DNA of 64,000 nt. Source: Cheilinus undulatus (taxonomy: Eukaryota; Chordata; Actinopteri; Labriformes; Labridae). The notes under the pieces are model-generated. The model was not told the DNA's origin. It ran no database searches and saw nothing but the letters and a program-made list of their open reading frames with translations. The translations under genes and the position numbers were made by a program. How positions within the stretch are numbered: the first letter of the stretch is position 1; each line of letters begins with the position of its first letter. Shown in pieces: positions 17,501 to 26,689 of the stretch. The stretch is from contig NC_054869.1 in NCBI RefSeq assembly GCF_018320785.1, positions 37,289,789-37,353,788 of the forward strand, given 5' to 3'.

Positions 17501-20500
17501 GTTAGTGTCCTTTCAGAGCCGATACAGAGTTGCACTATGGGCAGGGTTTAGTCTGAGAGCCATCAGTAATGTCTGTCTCCAATGTGGTTAAAACCTCTGA
17601 TAAAGCTTTAGCACTGCATGCTTTTTACTAGAACTGGACAACATTTCTGTATGAAGTAAAGAATCAAAACAACCTTAAAAGCTTTTCATGTTGTGTCCTC
17701 TCAAAATTTTAACAATGCTACAACCTGTAGTTATCATGAGTCTGCTCTACTGGACCAGAGAAGCAATCACATTTATGTCATGACACAGTTTAAAGCTAAA
17801 AAGTCTCAGTTTCATTTTCTCATCCTTTAATTCAACTCTTCAGGTATTCCTTATATCTAATTTTCTGAGTTATGTGAAGTTAAGTACTGTTTTTGAGACA
17901 TCTTTGTAATGAAATTGCTGCTGAAAACACTCAATTTCCTGAAATTGCACATCAAAATGAAAGTCTTCAGTGATGTTTAGCATTGGAGGCTTTAACTGTT
18001 ACAGACTTGGCAAGACTAGACCATGTCTACCATCAGATACTCTAGAAAAATTAAGCAATGCAAGGCTAACAGATATAAGGGATAAAACTGTTTCTGCTTG
18101 TAGAGAGACAGCCACAGTCTGCCTTTTTTAATCATCCAGGACTAAAGGCAAGTGAAATATGGATTAAAACACAGCTTCAGCTAGTAAGCTGTTTGTTCCT
18201 GTTGCATCTTGTTCGAGTGAAAAAATAGACAAGTACTGCAACATTTAACCTGCCCCTTGACCTTTCCACCTGTGGTTGGCAAATTTACCCCACAATGAAC
18301 AAAAAAGCAGCTGCTGTTAACTTTCAATAAAGGCGGTGACATCAGCTAACAGACTGTGCTGAGATGAACTGCTGGGTGATTTTATATCATTGTAGCGTAA
18401 GAAGGGTGAGGTCATTCTCCATTGTGGGTCGGTGAGGTCGCCAGTGCACACATTTGCCCTGTCCAAATTAAAATAAGCCAGGACAGGGGTGGAAAACCTT
18501 CTAACTGTATAAATCAAAATAAAGTCACAGATAAAGCTCAGTATTTTCACATTTTAACAACAACCTTATTCCAACATATCTAGTGTGTCAAAATTTTAGA
18601 TTTAACTTTACAGCATCTTTAAATATCGCCTAAAACTAGGGACAATAAATGCAAAAATAATAAGAACAGGCAAAATAATAATAATGGACTATACTACAAA
18701 GACCTTTTATATAAAGTTGCCTATTCAGACCTGACTTTTGGGTTGCAGGACTGGTTTCACAATCAGGATGAATTTCAGCCATCTTTCATCTACTGTACTA
18801 GGGGTGCACAAACAGGTGATCATGGCCTCATGACTGGTTCTTGACCAGAGACATTTCTTGCTTATTTGATACTTTACTTGTACAACTGCCCACACTTGCA
18901 CAGTGTGCACAGATTCCCAAACTTCACGGCTTTTTTTCGTGTGGAAACTGTCAGACAGCATCTGAAATTACTACGACCACAGCAAGCATGATGTGCCTTC
19001 CCCCTCCATTTGTAGAAACCAAATTGTTCTCACATGGTTAAGATGGCCATGTATGAAGATCTGGTCCAAGTGCAATACCCACCCTGCTGACTCTCCACCT
19101 CTGTCCCCTCCTCGCAGGCCTGTCCTGACGTCCCCGGCTTACAGATGCACTTGCACTGATATCCATCCATGACAGCCAAGCCATTGTTTCTGCAGGGCCG
19201 GCAGTTGCAGGGGTCGCTCTCAGAGAGGTACTGCTCTATGGCCCTGCGAAGGTAAAGCCTCTTCACACCGGCACACTGAACCTCCTTCACCAGCTCTGAC
19301 AGAGGACGCAGCTGCAGAAACAAGTGTTACAGTAAGAGAGGGAGATTCAAAAGGGATGTTATGGCAATTTTTTTTACTTTCATACCTTTTTTTTGATGAC
19401 CTCTGGAAATGATCGCACAGAGTCAGCCCAGTTTGAGTACATCTCCCAGTTCTTTTGTTGATCATTGAGGTGCAGTCTCTGCAGAGCTGCGATGTACTCA
19501 ATGCCTCCACCAAACGCTTCGACTTTATTCACTTCACTGGCCCTTGAACCTTTTTGTTTTGACACAAGATTTCAGAGTGAATGAATTGAAAGAGGATAAA
19601 ACTTTAAAACTCTTAAAACATGTATGAAATGGTTGACATCCATAACGTACTAGAAGATGAAGATGAGCGTGAATTTTGACCACTCTGGCAGTTCACCCTT
19701 GTGAAGGGGATGAAAAGAATCCAGCGTTTGGTCTTTTCACACTCATTGTACTGCTGGCTTTCACTGACTGAAGAGGAACAATGGAGAAAAGACAGAAAAA
19801 TTAGTGTGAGAGGTTAACAGCATGAGCTACAGTGCTGTGAAAAAGTATTTGCCCCCTCTGATTCCTGATGTTTTTTGCATATTTATCACACTTAAATGTT
19901 TCAGATCATCAAACCAATTTTTATATCTCACAAAGACAACCCAAGTAAATACAAAATGCAGTGTCTGAATGATAATTTAATTTTTTAAGGGGGAAAAAAA
20001 TCTAAACTTATTTGTCCCTGTGTGAAAAAGTAATTGCTCCCTGAACCTAATAACTGGTTGTGCCACCCTTGGCAGCAATAACTGAAATCAAGCGTTTGCG
20101 ATAACTGGCCTTGAGTCTTTCACATCCCTGTGGAGGAATTTTGGCCCACTGTTCTTCGCAGAACTGTTTTAACTCAGCAATATTGGAGGGTTTTCCACCA
20201 TGAACTGGCTGTTAAAGGTCACACCACAGCATCTTATTTGGATTTAATTCCAGACCCTGACTGGGCCACTCCAAAACCTTAATTTTCTTTTTCTTGAGCC
20301 ATTAAGAGGTGGATTTGCTGGTAAATTTCATGTCATTGTCCTGCTGTATAACCCAAGAGTACTTCAGCTCGAGGTCATGAACTGATGGCCGGACGCTGGC
20401 CTTCAGGATTTTCTGACAGACATCAGAATTCATAGTTCCATCAATCACAGCAAGTGGTCCAGTTCCTGAAGCAACAAAGCAGCCCCAGACCATCACACTG

Positions 20501-22807
20501 ACACCACCATGTCTGACTGTTGGCATGATGTTCTTTTTATCAAATGCTGTCTTATTTTTACTCCAGATGGCCGCACACCTTCCAAAAAGTTCAACTTTTG
20601 CCTCATCAGTCCACAGAATATTTCTCCAAAAGTTTTGGGGATCATCAAGATGTTCCTTGGCAAATGTGAGATGAGACTTTGTGTTCTTTTTTTGTCAGCA
20701 GTGGTTGTGGCCTTGGAACTCTCCCACGGATGCCATTTTTTTCCCGGTGTCTTCCTTATGGTTGATTCATGAACTCTGACCTTAACTGAGGCCAGTGAGG
20801 CCTGCGGGTCTTTAGATGTTGTTCTGCGTTCTTTTGTGACCTCTTGGATGAGTTGTCATTGCACTCTTGGAGTCATTTTGGTTGGCAGATCACTCCTGGG
20901 AAGGTTCAACACTGTTCCCAGTTTTCTCCATTTGTGGATAATGGCTCTGACTGTGTTTCACTGGAGTCCCAAAGCCTTGGAAATGACGTAGTAAGCTTTT
21001 CCAGACTGATAGATTTCAATCACTTTGTTTCTCATTTGTTCTTGAATTTTTTTTCGGATCATGTCATGATGCATTTCTTTTTGAGATCTTGTAGTCTGCT
21101 TCACTTTGTCTGACAGCTTCTATTTAAGTGATTTCTTGATTCAACAAATCTGGCGGTAGTCAGGCCTGGGTGTGGCCAGTGAAGCTCTCCAAAAACTGGT
21201 TTATCACAGCTAACTCATGATTTAACAAGGGGGGCAATTACTTTTCACATAAGGCCAGATAGGTTTGCCTACTCGATAAAGACTGCATCAGTCACATATA
21301 GGAGATAATATTTATGACCACAGTGTACCTGCTTGCAGAAAATTTCCCTGAATATTACCTTCTGCATCTGTCTGTGTTCACAAAAATGCACCAGGAATCC
21401 AGTGCACAAGTAAAATAGCATTTGATTGTAACTTATTATTTAAATCCTCACCCGTTTGTTGTTCACTTCCTGCATCAACACTGGCGATGACGCTGAAGTG
21501 TCCTCCAAGGCTTCCTTCAGACACGTAGTGTGTCCCAAACCTTTCCAGAACTTTCCTGTAAGCAGCGTAGTCGTAGACGGATGGGAGTTTGGCCAGTGCT
21601 TTCCAAAACTCCTCAGAAATCGGGATATACTGAGGAGAGTTACTTTGGAACTGAGCCACCTCGATGTCGTTCTTTAAAACCACAAGCTTGCGGGTCTGAA
21701 AGAATGCAAGTAAAAGCAAAATTTATTTTGTGTTTTTTATTTTCTCTTAAATGTGTCTTATGCGCTTTTTTAGAAGCAGAGCAGAGCATTACATGTTTCT
21801 ACACACCTGTGTACTGTCCTCTGTTTGATGAAAGTCGTAGTTTTTATATCCTGTCGTGGTCCCTGTCACGGTTCCTCTCTCGACAGTGTCCTTGGCATAG
21901 TGCCATTTACTGGTGTACTCCTCGTCGCTGAAGTCATTCTGAACAGTAACCTGGAAGCAGCACAAGTGAAGAAGAAGTCAAGAAGTGATGTGCTTCCATT
22001 CCTCACTACAAAGGGTGCATAACTGAGTTAACATGTATGATTGATGAGAGTAAATGCAAACACTGAGATACCAGGATGTCCTGTGTGATTCATAATTCTG
22101 CAGACTTGAAACTGTATGTAAAAAGGTAAATCATATACTAAATCATATAGCAAAATACTAATAATAATAAGAATAAGAATTACTAAAATTATTAATTGAT
22201 TATTACTGATATAACATTTAATTAAAATTTTAAAACGTCTCATAACACAAAAACTTTGTGTGAAAGCTTTTGTGCATAACACTGAGTGTAAAAGAAAAAA
22301 AACTGGCAAAATTATTTTTTTAAATGCAAGGCTGTCATTACATATAAAAAAAATCCCCTGAAGTTAAATCAGATAATAAGCAAAATATTTTACATGCGAT
22401 AAAATAATTTTTACTAATGCATTTTGTTTTCCTTTGTAAAAATATGTCCCATTACATTTTTTAAATGAACTGTTAATCATTTTGTTTATTCATTTAACAA
22501 ATGGCTAGAATATTTCAAAAGTGAAAAAATCATTTCATGAAACATTAAGTGTTTTACTGAATATAAAATAAATCAATGAAAACAAAAAATAATTAACAAA
22601 ATATTAGGTAAAATCTTAAACAATTTCACCAAACACAGAAATATTTTTATAAAAATATTAAATATTTTTTTAAAAAATTATGCCAGAAAATGCTTTAATA
22701 ATTTATTACTTAAATAAGTTAAACTGTAAATATGTTTTATTTATTGTTTCATGAAATATGCCTTTCCATTATAAATGCTTTTTTTGCTTTTTGAAAAATG
22801 TTTTCAA

Positions 22808-22838
<31 letters not shown>

Positions 22839-24845
22839 GCATTATGTGAAATATTTTTGCTCATTTTTGTGTCATATGTGATGGTTTTGCAGTTGGCCTT
22901 CAGGGCCACCCTACTATTGAGGGAAGTTCGGCTCTTTTCAGAGAGCCAGCTCTTTTGGCTCGGCTCCCGAAAAAGAGCCGGCTCTTTCAACTCCCAAACA
23001 GCTCTTTATTTAGGATCATTTGTAGCCCTCTATTTTACCTTAACTTCGCAAAAAATAATGGTTAGTGTGTTGAAAACCCTTTTGCATTCACTGTTTTTAT
23101 TAGAAGCCTTATAATTCCCTAATTTTGTGCATTTATTCTGTTACAAAACCATTCTTAGGTTTAGCATTTAAATTCCACTGGTTAGGGTTGGAATTAATAC
23201 CGAGCGGATGTAGATGCGTGTCTGCACATGCGCAGTACAAATCGGGTTTCCGGGACGGATCGGGAAGCAACACCCCCAACTCTGTTTTCACATAATGGTA
23301 TAATCCTTTATCCTCACATGTGATTGGCAGCATGGCCGCCATGCTGGCCAATCATAACAAAGTTCTGACCTGAGCTGGGGCTGAGCACTATGAGAGCTAA
23401 GCAGCAAAAGGAAAAAAACTGGGAGCCGGCTCTCACTTTAAGCAAGCCAGCTCTTCTGATTCACTACTTAAGATGCTTGGACAGCTTTTTGCAACCAGTT
23501 TAGTTGCCCCCTGCTGGCTGTTAGAAAAAATGCAGGCTCAAGCCCCTCAGCCTCACTTATAAATCCAGAGGCTGTGCCCACTTTTGTTCAATCTTTGTTT
23601 TATAAAGAATACAACATTCTTCAGGGGGCTTTTGCAAGAGAAGAACAATATTTTTTTTAAAAACTACCTACCAGAAAGGAGTATTTGATAGTACTAAAGG
23701 GCAGTCTGTAGAAGGTACTGTGGACCCCGCTGAAGAGTACACGACACAGCCCCCCAAAACTCTGCGTGTTGATAACACTGGCCCTCCATGCACCCGTTGC
23801 TGCATCAAACCTACAAAAACAATAAAAGCAACACATTATCATATATTATACTGTTACAAGAACAAACATAAGTACTCTCAGAGATTTTTCACTTACCCAA
23901 GACCCAGAAGATTAGTGTTAGGTGGTGGATTTGATCGTGGGCATGTGATGTATTTTTGGATTTCACAGACTCGTTCATCAAGGGCATCTCCCTCACAGTC
24001 CACATCTCCATTACACATTAGAGACCGACTAATGCACTTCCCTAAAGGAACAGACAGAGAGCTTAATGATCATAATTTAATGAGTTAAGATAAGGAGGGT
24101 TAATGAGTTTTACTTCTAACCTGATCCACAGCGAAATCTATCTCCACATCCATCCTCAAGGGGGCAGTCTTTCGTGGTTTCACATGCCCTTGTCTCAGTC
24201 CGCTCACCACTGCAAGGGTTTCCACCAAACTGAGCAAAGACAGCCATGGCTCGGCTTCTGGTCTGTTACAAACCATGATGAGACAAAGAAATGTTTTTTT
24301 TTTTTTTTAAATGGCAAAACAAGCTTTAAAATATCTTAACCAAATCCTCCGTCAAACAGAATTATGGAGCAAATCAAATACAATTTCATGAATACCACTT
24401 TAGCTGAAAAAAATAATCAATATATTTTCATGACCTGTAATTTGGTGCAGCCATCGCACTCTGACCAATCCCCAAAAGCCCCCCACTGGCAATCAACTCT
24501 CTGCACACAAAACCTGCATAAATATAACAATCAAATAAAATATAAATGCCACCAAAAGATACTGTATGAAGAGCATTTAGAATATTTACTTTTAATGATA
24601 ACAGAGTATAGAAAAAGAGATTTACCCCTTGTTAAAGAACAGCAAGAGCAGCCATGGCAGTGCTGCCAAAAAGAGTTGTGAAATATACTGCAGAAAGGGA
24701 GAGAGAGAATGGGAGAAAAGGGGAAAAGGGGAGTGAAAACACAAGTGGTAGAACAGAGAACGAGAAGATAACATATGGAATAGAAGCAGTTTAATGAGTA
24801 GACTCTAGCTGTAATATATCAAGGGTAAAATCTCCTTACCTTCAT
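14351..24845 (-). CDS. c7: complement component C7, complete gene (18 coding exons)
   Basis: Exons, 5' to 3' on the minus strand: 24840-24845, 24626-24687, 24435-24513, 24121-24262, 23897-24041, 23672-23810, 21807-21950, 21452-21695, 19651-19767, 19386-19549, 19083-19311, 16921-17092, 16700-16787, 16293-16425, 16014-16211, 14888-14984, 14617-14801, 14351-14535. Every border is AG/GT and every phase fits; the total is 2529 nt, or 842 residues plus TGA, against about 843 in human C7. Approximate domains: signal peptide 1-22, TSP1 28-80, LDL-A 82-116, MACPF 120-455 with the Y-x6-FGTHY signature, EGF 456-490, TSP1 495-545, CCP1 565-621, CCP2 622-685, two factor-I/MAC modules 695-842. C7 is a secreted liver protein that binds C5b-6, exposes a membrane-inserting MACPF helix and anchors the nascent membrane attack complex. 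The C-terminal modules (ending [11 protein letters not shown]) are specific to C6/C7, and overall identity fits C7, not C6. Teleosts can carry c7a and c7b; I cannot say which this is. Confidence 0.97.
14617..14801 (-). CDS. c7: c7 exon 17: FIM1 end and FIM2 start
   Basis: It encodes [20 protein letters not shown], then [20 protein letters not shown]. The VCKMHVL-x-C string is specific to C7. An N-glycosylation sequon (NTT) is visible. Confidence 0.97.
14888..14984 (-). CDS. c7: c7 exon 16: start of first FIM module
   Basis: It encodes [20 protein letters not shown], matching the [20 protein letters not shown] start of the first factor-I/membrane-attack-complex module of C7. Confidence 0.97.
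14985..16013. other. c7 intron 15, about 1 kb
   Basis: No exon is seen. It contains short T-runs and an (ATATT)n microsatellite at about 15957-15992 close to the exon 15 donor. Confidence 0.6.
15957..15992. repeat. (TTATA)n microsatellite
   Basis: About seven copies of the pentamer TTATA run up to 22 nt from the donor of c7 exon 15. Confidence 0.9.
16014..16211 (-). CDS. c7: c7 exon 15: CCP2
   Basis: It encodes [20 protein letters not shown], then [20 protein letters not shown], a second sushi module. The family's tryptophan is replaced by phenylalanine in RNFSPD. Confidence 0.95.
16293..16425 (-). CDS. c7: c7 exon 14: CCP1
   Basis: It encodes [20 protein letters not shown], then [15 protein letters not shown]. 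The Y-x-C-x-x-G-(F/Y) and C-x(n)-W-x(n)-C pattern is a sushi domain. Confidence 0.96.
16700..16787 (-). CDS. c7: c7 exon 13: linker and start of CCP1
   Basis: This 88-nt exon encodes [20 protein letters not shown] and VNGYIL, which begins the first complement control protein module. Confidence 0.94.
16921..17092 (-). CDS. c7: c7 exon 12: second TSP1 repeat
   Basis: It encodes [20 protein letters not shown], then [20 protein letters not shown] and CEDQDLQYL. This is the W-x-x-W TSP1 module that follows the EGF domain in C7. Confidence 0.96.
17093..19082. other. c7 intron 11, about 2 kb
   Basis: No conserved exon is seen. A T-run lies at 17406-17425. No transposon boundary could be recognised. 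Confidence 0.5.
19083..19311 (-). CDS. c7: c7 exon 11: end of MACPF and EGF-like module
   Basis: It encodes [20 protein letters not shown], then the EGF-like [20 protein letters not shown] and [13 protein letters not shown], with six cysteines in the C6/C7 pattern. Confidence 0.97.
19386..19549 (-). CDS. c7: c7 exon 10: MACPF
   Basis: It encodes [20 protein letters not shown] and [20 protein letters not shown]. This matches the RGGGAGFISGL...YSAWAESVTNLPQVIKQK part of human C7 that forms the second transmembrane-hairpin region. Confidence 0.96.
19651..19767 (-). CDS. c7: c7 exon 9: MACPF
   Basis: It encodes [20 protein letters not shown], then CQSG and a run of serines at the 3' end (SRSSSSS). 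It corresponds to the [20 protein letters not shown] region of human C7, with both cysteines kept. The serine run ends at the donor GTACGT. Confidence 0.9.
19830..21262 (-). mobile_element. Tc1-like transposon relic in c7 intron 8
   Basis: It starts after TA with CAGTGCTGTGAAAAAGTATT, a familiar Tc1-like end, and has an inner repeat near 19985-20040. The inner repeat of the other end lies near 21225-21262 (GGGGGGCAATTACTTTTCAC), after which the outer terminus is lost. The minus strand carries broken transposase: [20 protein letters not shown], then IDGTMN, then [14 protein letters not shown] (the QQDNDPKHTSK motif with substitutions) at 20302-20526. Upstream transposase pieces continue to about 21110. 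Multiple frameshifts show it is dead. It has the same orientation as c7. Confidence 0.88.
21452..21695 (-). CDS. c7: c7 exon 8: MACPF core with FGTHY signature
   Basis: It encodes [20 protein letters not shown], then [11 protein letters not shown]. The Y-x6-FGTHY string is the PROSITE-type MACPF signature, and the GSLGG glycine hinge follows. This is the longest C7 exon. Confidence 0.97.
21807..21950 (-). CDS. c7: c7 exon 7: MACPF
   Basis: This 144-nt, phase 0-0 exon begins [16 protein letters not shown], which aligns with the VKINNDFNYEFYNSTW region of human C7. The remainder (Thr/Gly-rich) is the variable loop linked to a transmembrane-forming cluster of MACPF proteins. Confidence 0.95.
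21951..23671. other. c7 intron 6, about 1.7 kb, repeat-bearing
   Basis: The first half (22030-22800) is strongly AT-rich with many short AAATAT/ATTTAA phrases. A T-run of about 29 lies at 22811-22839. The second half holds a repeat rich in GAGCCGGCTC palindromes (22920-23460). Confidence 0.55.
22920..23460. mobile_element. probable non-autonomous DNA element with GAGCCGGCTC palindromes
   Basis: The left part (about 22929-23000) contains AGAGAGCCAGCTC, AAAGAGCCGGCTCTTT and CAGCTCTTT. The right part (about 23417-23455) contains GGGAGCCGGCTCTCAC and AGCCAGCTCTT. Clustered subterminal motifs of one type at both ends suggest transposase binding sites of a hAT-like non-autonomous element, but I could not fix the termini or a target duplication. 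Confidence 0.4.
23672..23810 (-). CDS. c7: c7 exon 6: MACPF
   Basis: It encodes [20 protein letters not shown] followed by [17 protein letters not shown], corresponding to the NTKSFGGQCRKVFSG region of mammalian C7. It ends CTG|GTAGGT in phase 0. Confidence 0.96.
23897..24041 (-). CDS. c7: c7 exon 5: LDL-A module and MACPF start
   Basis: It encodes [19 protein letters not shown] and then LDERVC. The acidic [11 protein letters not shown] ligands match the calcium-binding site of an LDL-A repeat. The conserved [12 protein letters not shown] stretch at the start of the MACPF domain follows. Confidence 0.96.
24121..24262 (-). CDS. c7: c7 exon 4: end of TSP1, start of LDL-A
   Basis: It encodes the rest of TSP1 ([16 protein letters not shown]) and the first half of the LDL-receptor class A module ([12 protein letters not shown]). 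Confidence 0.96.
24435..24513 (-). CDS. c7: c7 exon 3: start of first TSP1 repeat
   Basis: This exon encodes [20 protein letters not shown] and then GCTKLQ. The W-x-x-W and WSEC pattern is the C-mannosylation and cysteine core of the N-terminal thrombospondin type-1 repeat shared by terminal complement proteins. Confidence 0.96.
24626..24687 (-). CDS. c7: c7 exon 2: signal peptide
   Basis: This 62-nt exon encodes [20 protein letters not shown], a hydrophobic secretion signal. It is bordered by CTGCAG and GGTAAAT. Confidence 0.9.
24840..24845 (-). CDS. c7: c7 exon 1: start codon plus one codon
   Basis: ATG AAG is followed directly by the donor GTAAGG. This start is chosen because the MK dipeptide joins in phase to a hydrophobic signal peptide in the next exon ([17 protein letters not shown]), as in mammalian C7, which also begins MK. 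A TATA box lies about 50 nt upstream. Confidence 0.88.
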
Positions 24846-24894
24846 GGTGACCGCAGAGCAGGCTGAAGAGTCTTGAAGGGGCTCAGGCGCTTGT

Positions 24895-24902
24895 TATTTA
24901 TA
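24895..24902 (-). promoter_or_regulatory. c7: c7 TATA box (TATAAATA)
   Basis: On the minus strand TATAAATA lies 50-57 nt upstream of the c7 ATG. At normal spacing this puts transcription start near 24870 and gives a 5'UTR of about 25 nt. Placement relative to a conserved start codon makes this convincing, but the start site itself is inferred. Confidence 0.6.
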
Positions 24903-25440
24903 CTAAATTTTATTCTGGTCCAGGAAACGAAGATTCCTTGGAACTCATGCTGATTCTTTGGACTGCAGAGAAGAAAACATTTTCTACAGCCAAGATTTGA
25001 TAGGAGTCATTCTGAAACTGAAAGGAAACATTTCCCACTCCTGACAAAGGCAATCTGCAGTCTGTGTGAACACGTGGAATAGTCAGCTGCTGAGCCCCCG
25101 CTTGTATATAATGTGGCATGATTCAACATGAGAAGCCACAGTTTATCTGTTGTTCCCTGTCAGTTTAATGCTTACATCAGTCACACCTAACTGCTGATTC
25201 AGGGAGATTTTCTATCAGGACAAAGCTCTGATCTCTTCTGTGGTCAAACATGACAGGAAAACGGTGGCATTGTGGCTGTGTTGCACCTAAAGTTTGTTTC
25301 AGTTGAAGGTATTTTAAATATCTGTATTGACCTTGTTTATCACATCTTTAACAGGGGTGGACCGGCTGGAAGTTGTGTTTGATCATGATTATGTATTTAT
25401 CTCCAAGAATCACTGTGTAACTCTGTGATTTAGTTAAAAC

Positions 25441-25555
25441 TAGGGGTGACCTGGAAAAGTCGGCGATTTGACGATTCAATTCGGAGGAGTCTGATTCGAC
25501 TATGAGCCTCATAGTCGAATCAGACTCCACCCACTGTCCTGCGGTGCTGGGGTTG
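25441..25555. repeat. dispersed repeat unit with 43-bp near-perfect palindrome
   Basis: The palindrome at 25483-25525 has 21-nt arms beginning GGAGTCTGATTCGACTATG around a single central C. It is preceded by AGGGGTGACCTGGAAAAGTC. The same unit, starting AGGGTGACCTGGAATAGTTA and keeping the left arm and centre, recurs at 54222-54290 in a plcxd3 intron. Confidence 0.75.
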
Positions 25556-26689
25556 TTTATCACCTCAGACGGCAAGCACATGGCTAATTATGTATGCACG
25601 ATAAAACAAACAAGAAGTCTTCCATTTTTTATTTTTGTGGTCAAAAAGCAGCACATTTAGCATAATTATCACTACAGCCATTTTTACACAAAAACGATCC
25701 TCTGAGAACAGAATCCCTTTTCTTCTTCTTCTTCTTTTTTTTTTTGTTTGTTTGTTTGTTTGTTTGTTTTTTAAGGTTTGGTGTTTAAATGTCAATCAGA
25801 TTCACTAATGTACCTGAAACTGCTGTAGTATGCATGCCAGGCCAGTAGTTGGCAGTGTGACTGACAATGAAACACATGCATGCACAGTTTTCCTTCCTCC
25901 TGGTGGTGTCAACAGACAAACATGGCTGACACACAAATGTTTGTGTGAACAGATGACGTTGGGTTGCTTCCTAGTGACAGTCAACCACAAAATAAATAGA
26001 TATTTAAAAAAATGGACACATATAAACGTTGGTAGGAAGTGAGCAGCACAAACAAACAGCACATTTTTGTGTCAACTGTGCAGCACCAGGCCAAGATCAA
26101 GTCTCTGACGGACTATGCAGAACATGGAGCAGAAGAAGAAGAAGAGACAGCTGGAGGAGAGCCAGGACGCTCTGACCGAGGAGCTCGCTAAGCTGCAGGC
26201 TCACGGTTCTCACATTTATATTAACCATTAAAACATCTTAGCTCAAGTAAAAACAGGCTAACTTGATGGAATTTTCCTCTTTGTTTTTCATCAGAGAAAA
26301 GACACGAGATGTCAGGAGAGGAGAAGGAGAAGGAGGACATCAGCAGACACGGAGACATAAAGGTGATGAGGAAACACGTCACTGAGAATCTCTGTTACAG
26401 AAATGTGAAATAGCTGAATGTTTTTGTGTCTGTGTGGCACAGAAAACTCCGGAGGAGCAGCTGGAGAACCACAGAGAGGCTCACCACAGACAGCTGAGCT
26501 GACTGAGAGACAAGATCGAGGACGAGCAGAGGAGGCTGGACAAGCTCACAGAGTAAGTCTGACTGTTTTAAATCAAACTACTTTTTTAAAGATGTTAGAG
26601 ACCACAGACATAAGAAGAGACACATGGCATGAGATATTTGAATAAAAGTCTGCAGTAAAATAAGTACACTAATTATTTAGACCAGTGTT

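Larger units (their letters stand above)
24846..26083. other. c7 upstream intergenic region
   Basis: It contains the c7 TATA box (24895-24902), a 43-bp palindrome (25483-25525), a TTC/T-rich tract and a (GTTT)n run at 25740-25770. Nothing else is recognised. Confidence 0.6.

Noticed and set aside
22758-23114. 118-residue plus-strand frame with a phenylalanine run
   Set aside because: It is produced by a poly-T tract in a c7 intron; no homology.
14351-24845. Alternative identity as complement C6
   Set aside because: There is only one N-terminal TSP1 before LDL-A (C6 has two), the length is 842 residues (C6 is ~930), and motifs such as VCKMHVL are C7-specific.
25565-25795. Minus-strand frame with a KKKRRRRRK-like basic stretch
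   Set aside because: It derives from a TTC/T-rich and (GTTT)n simple repeat.
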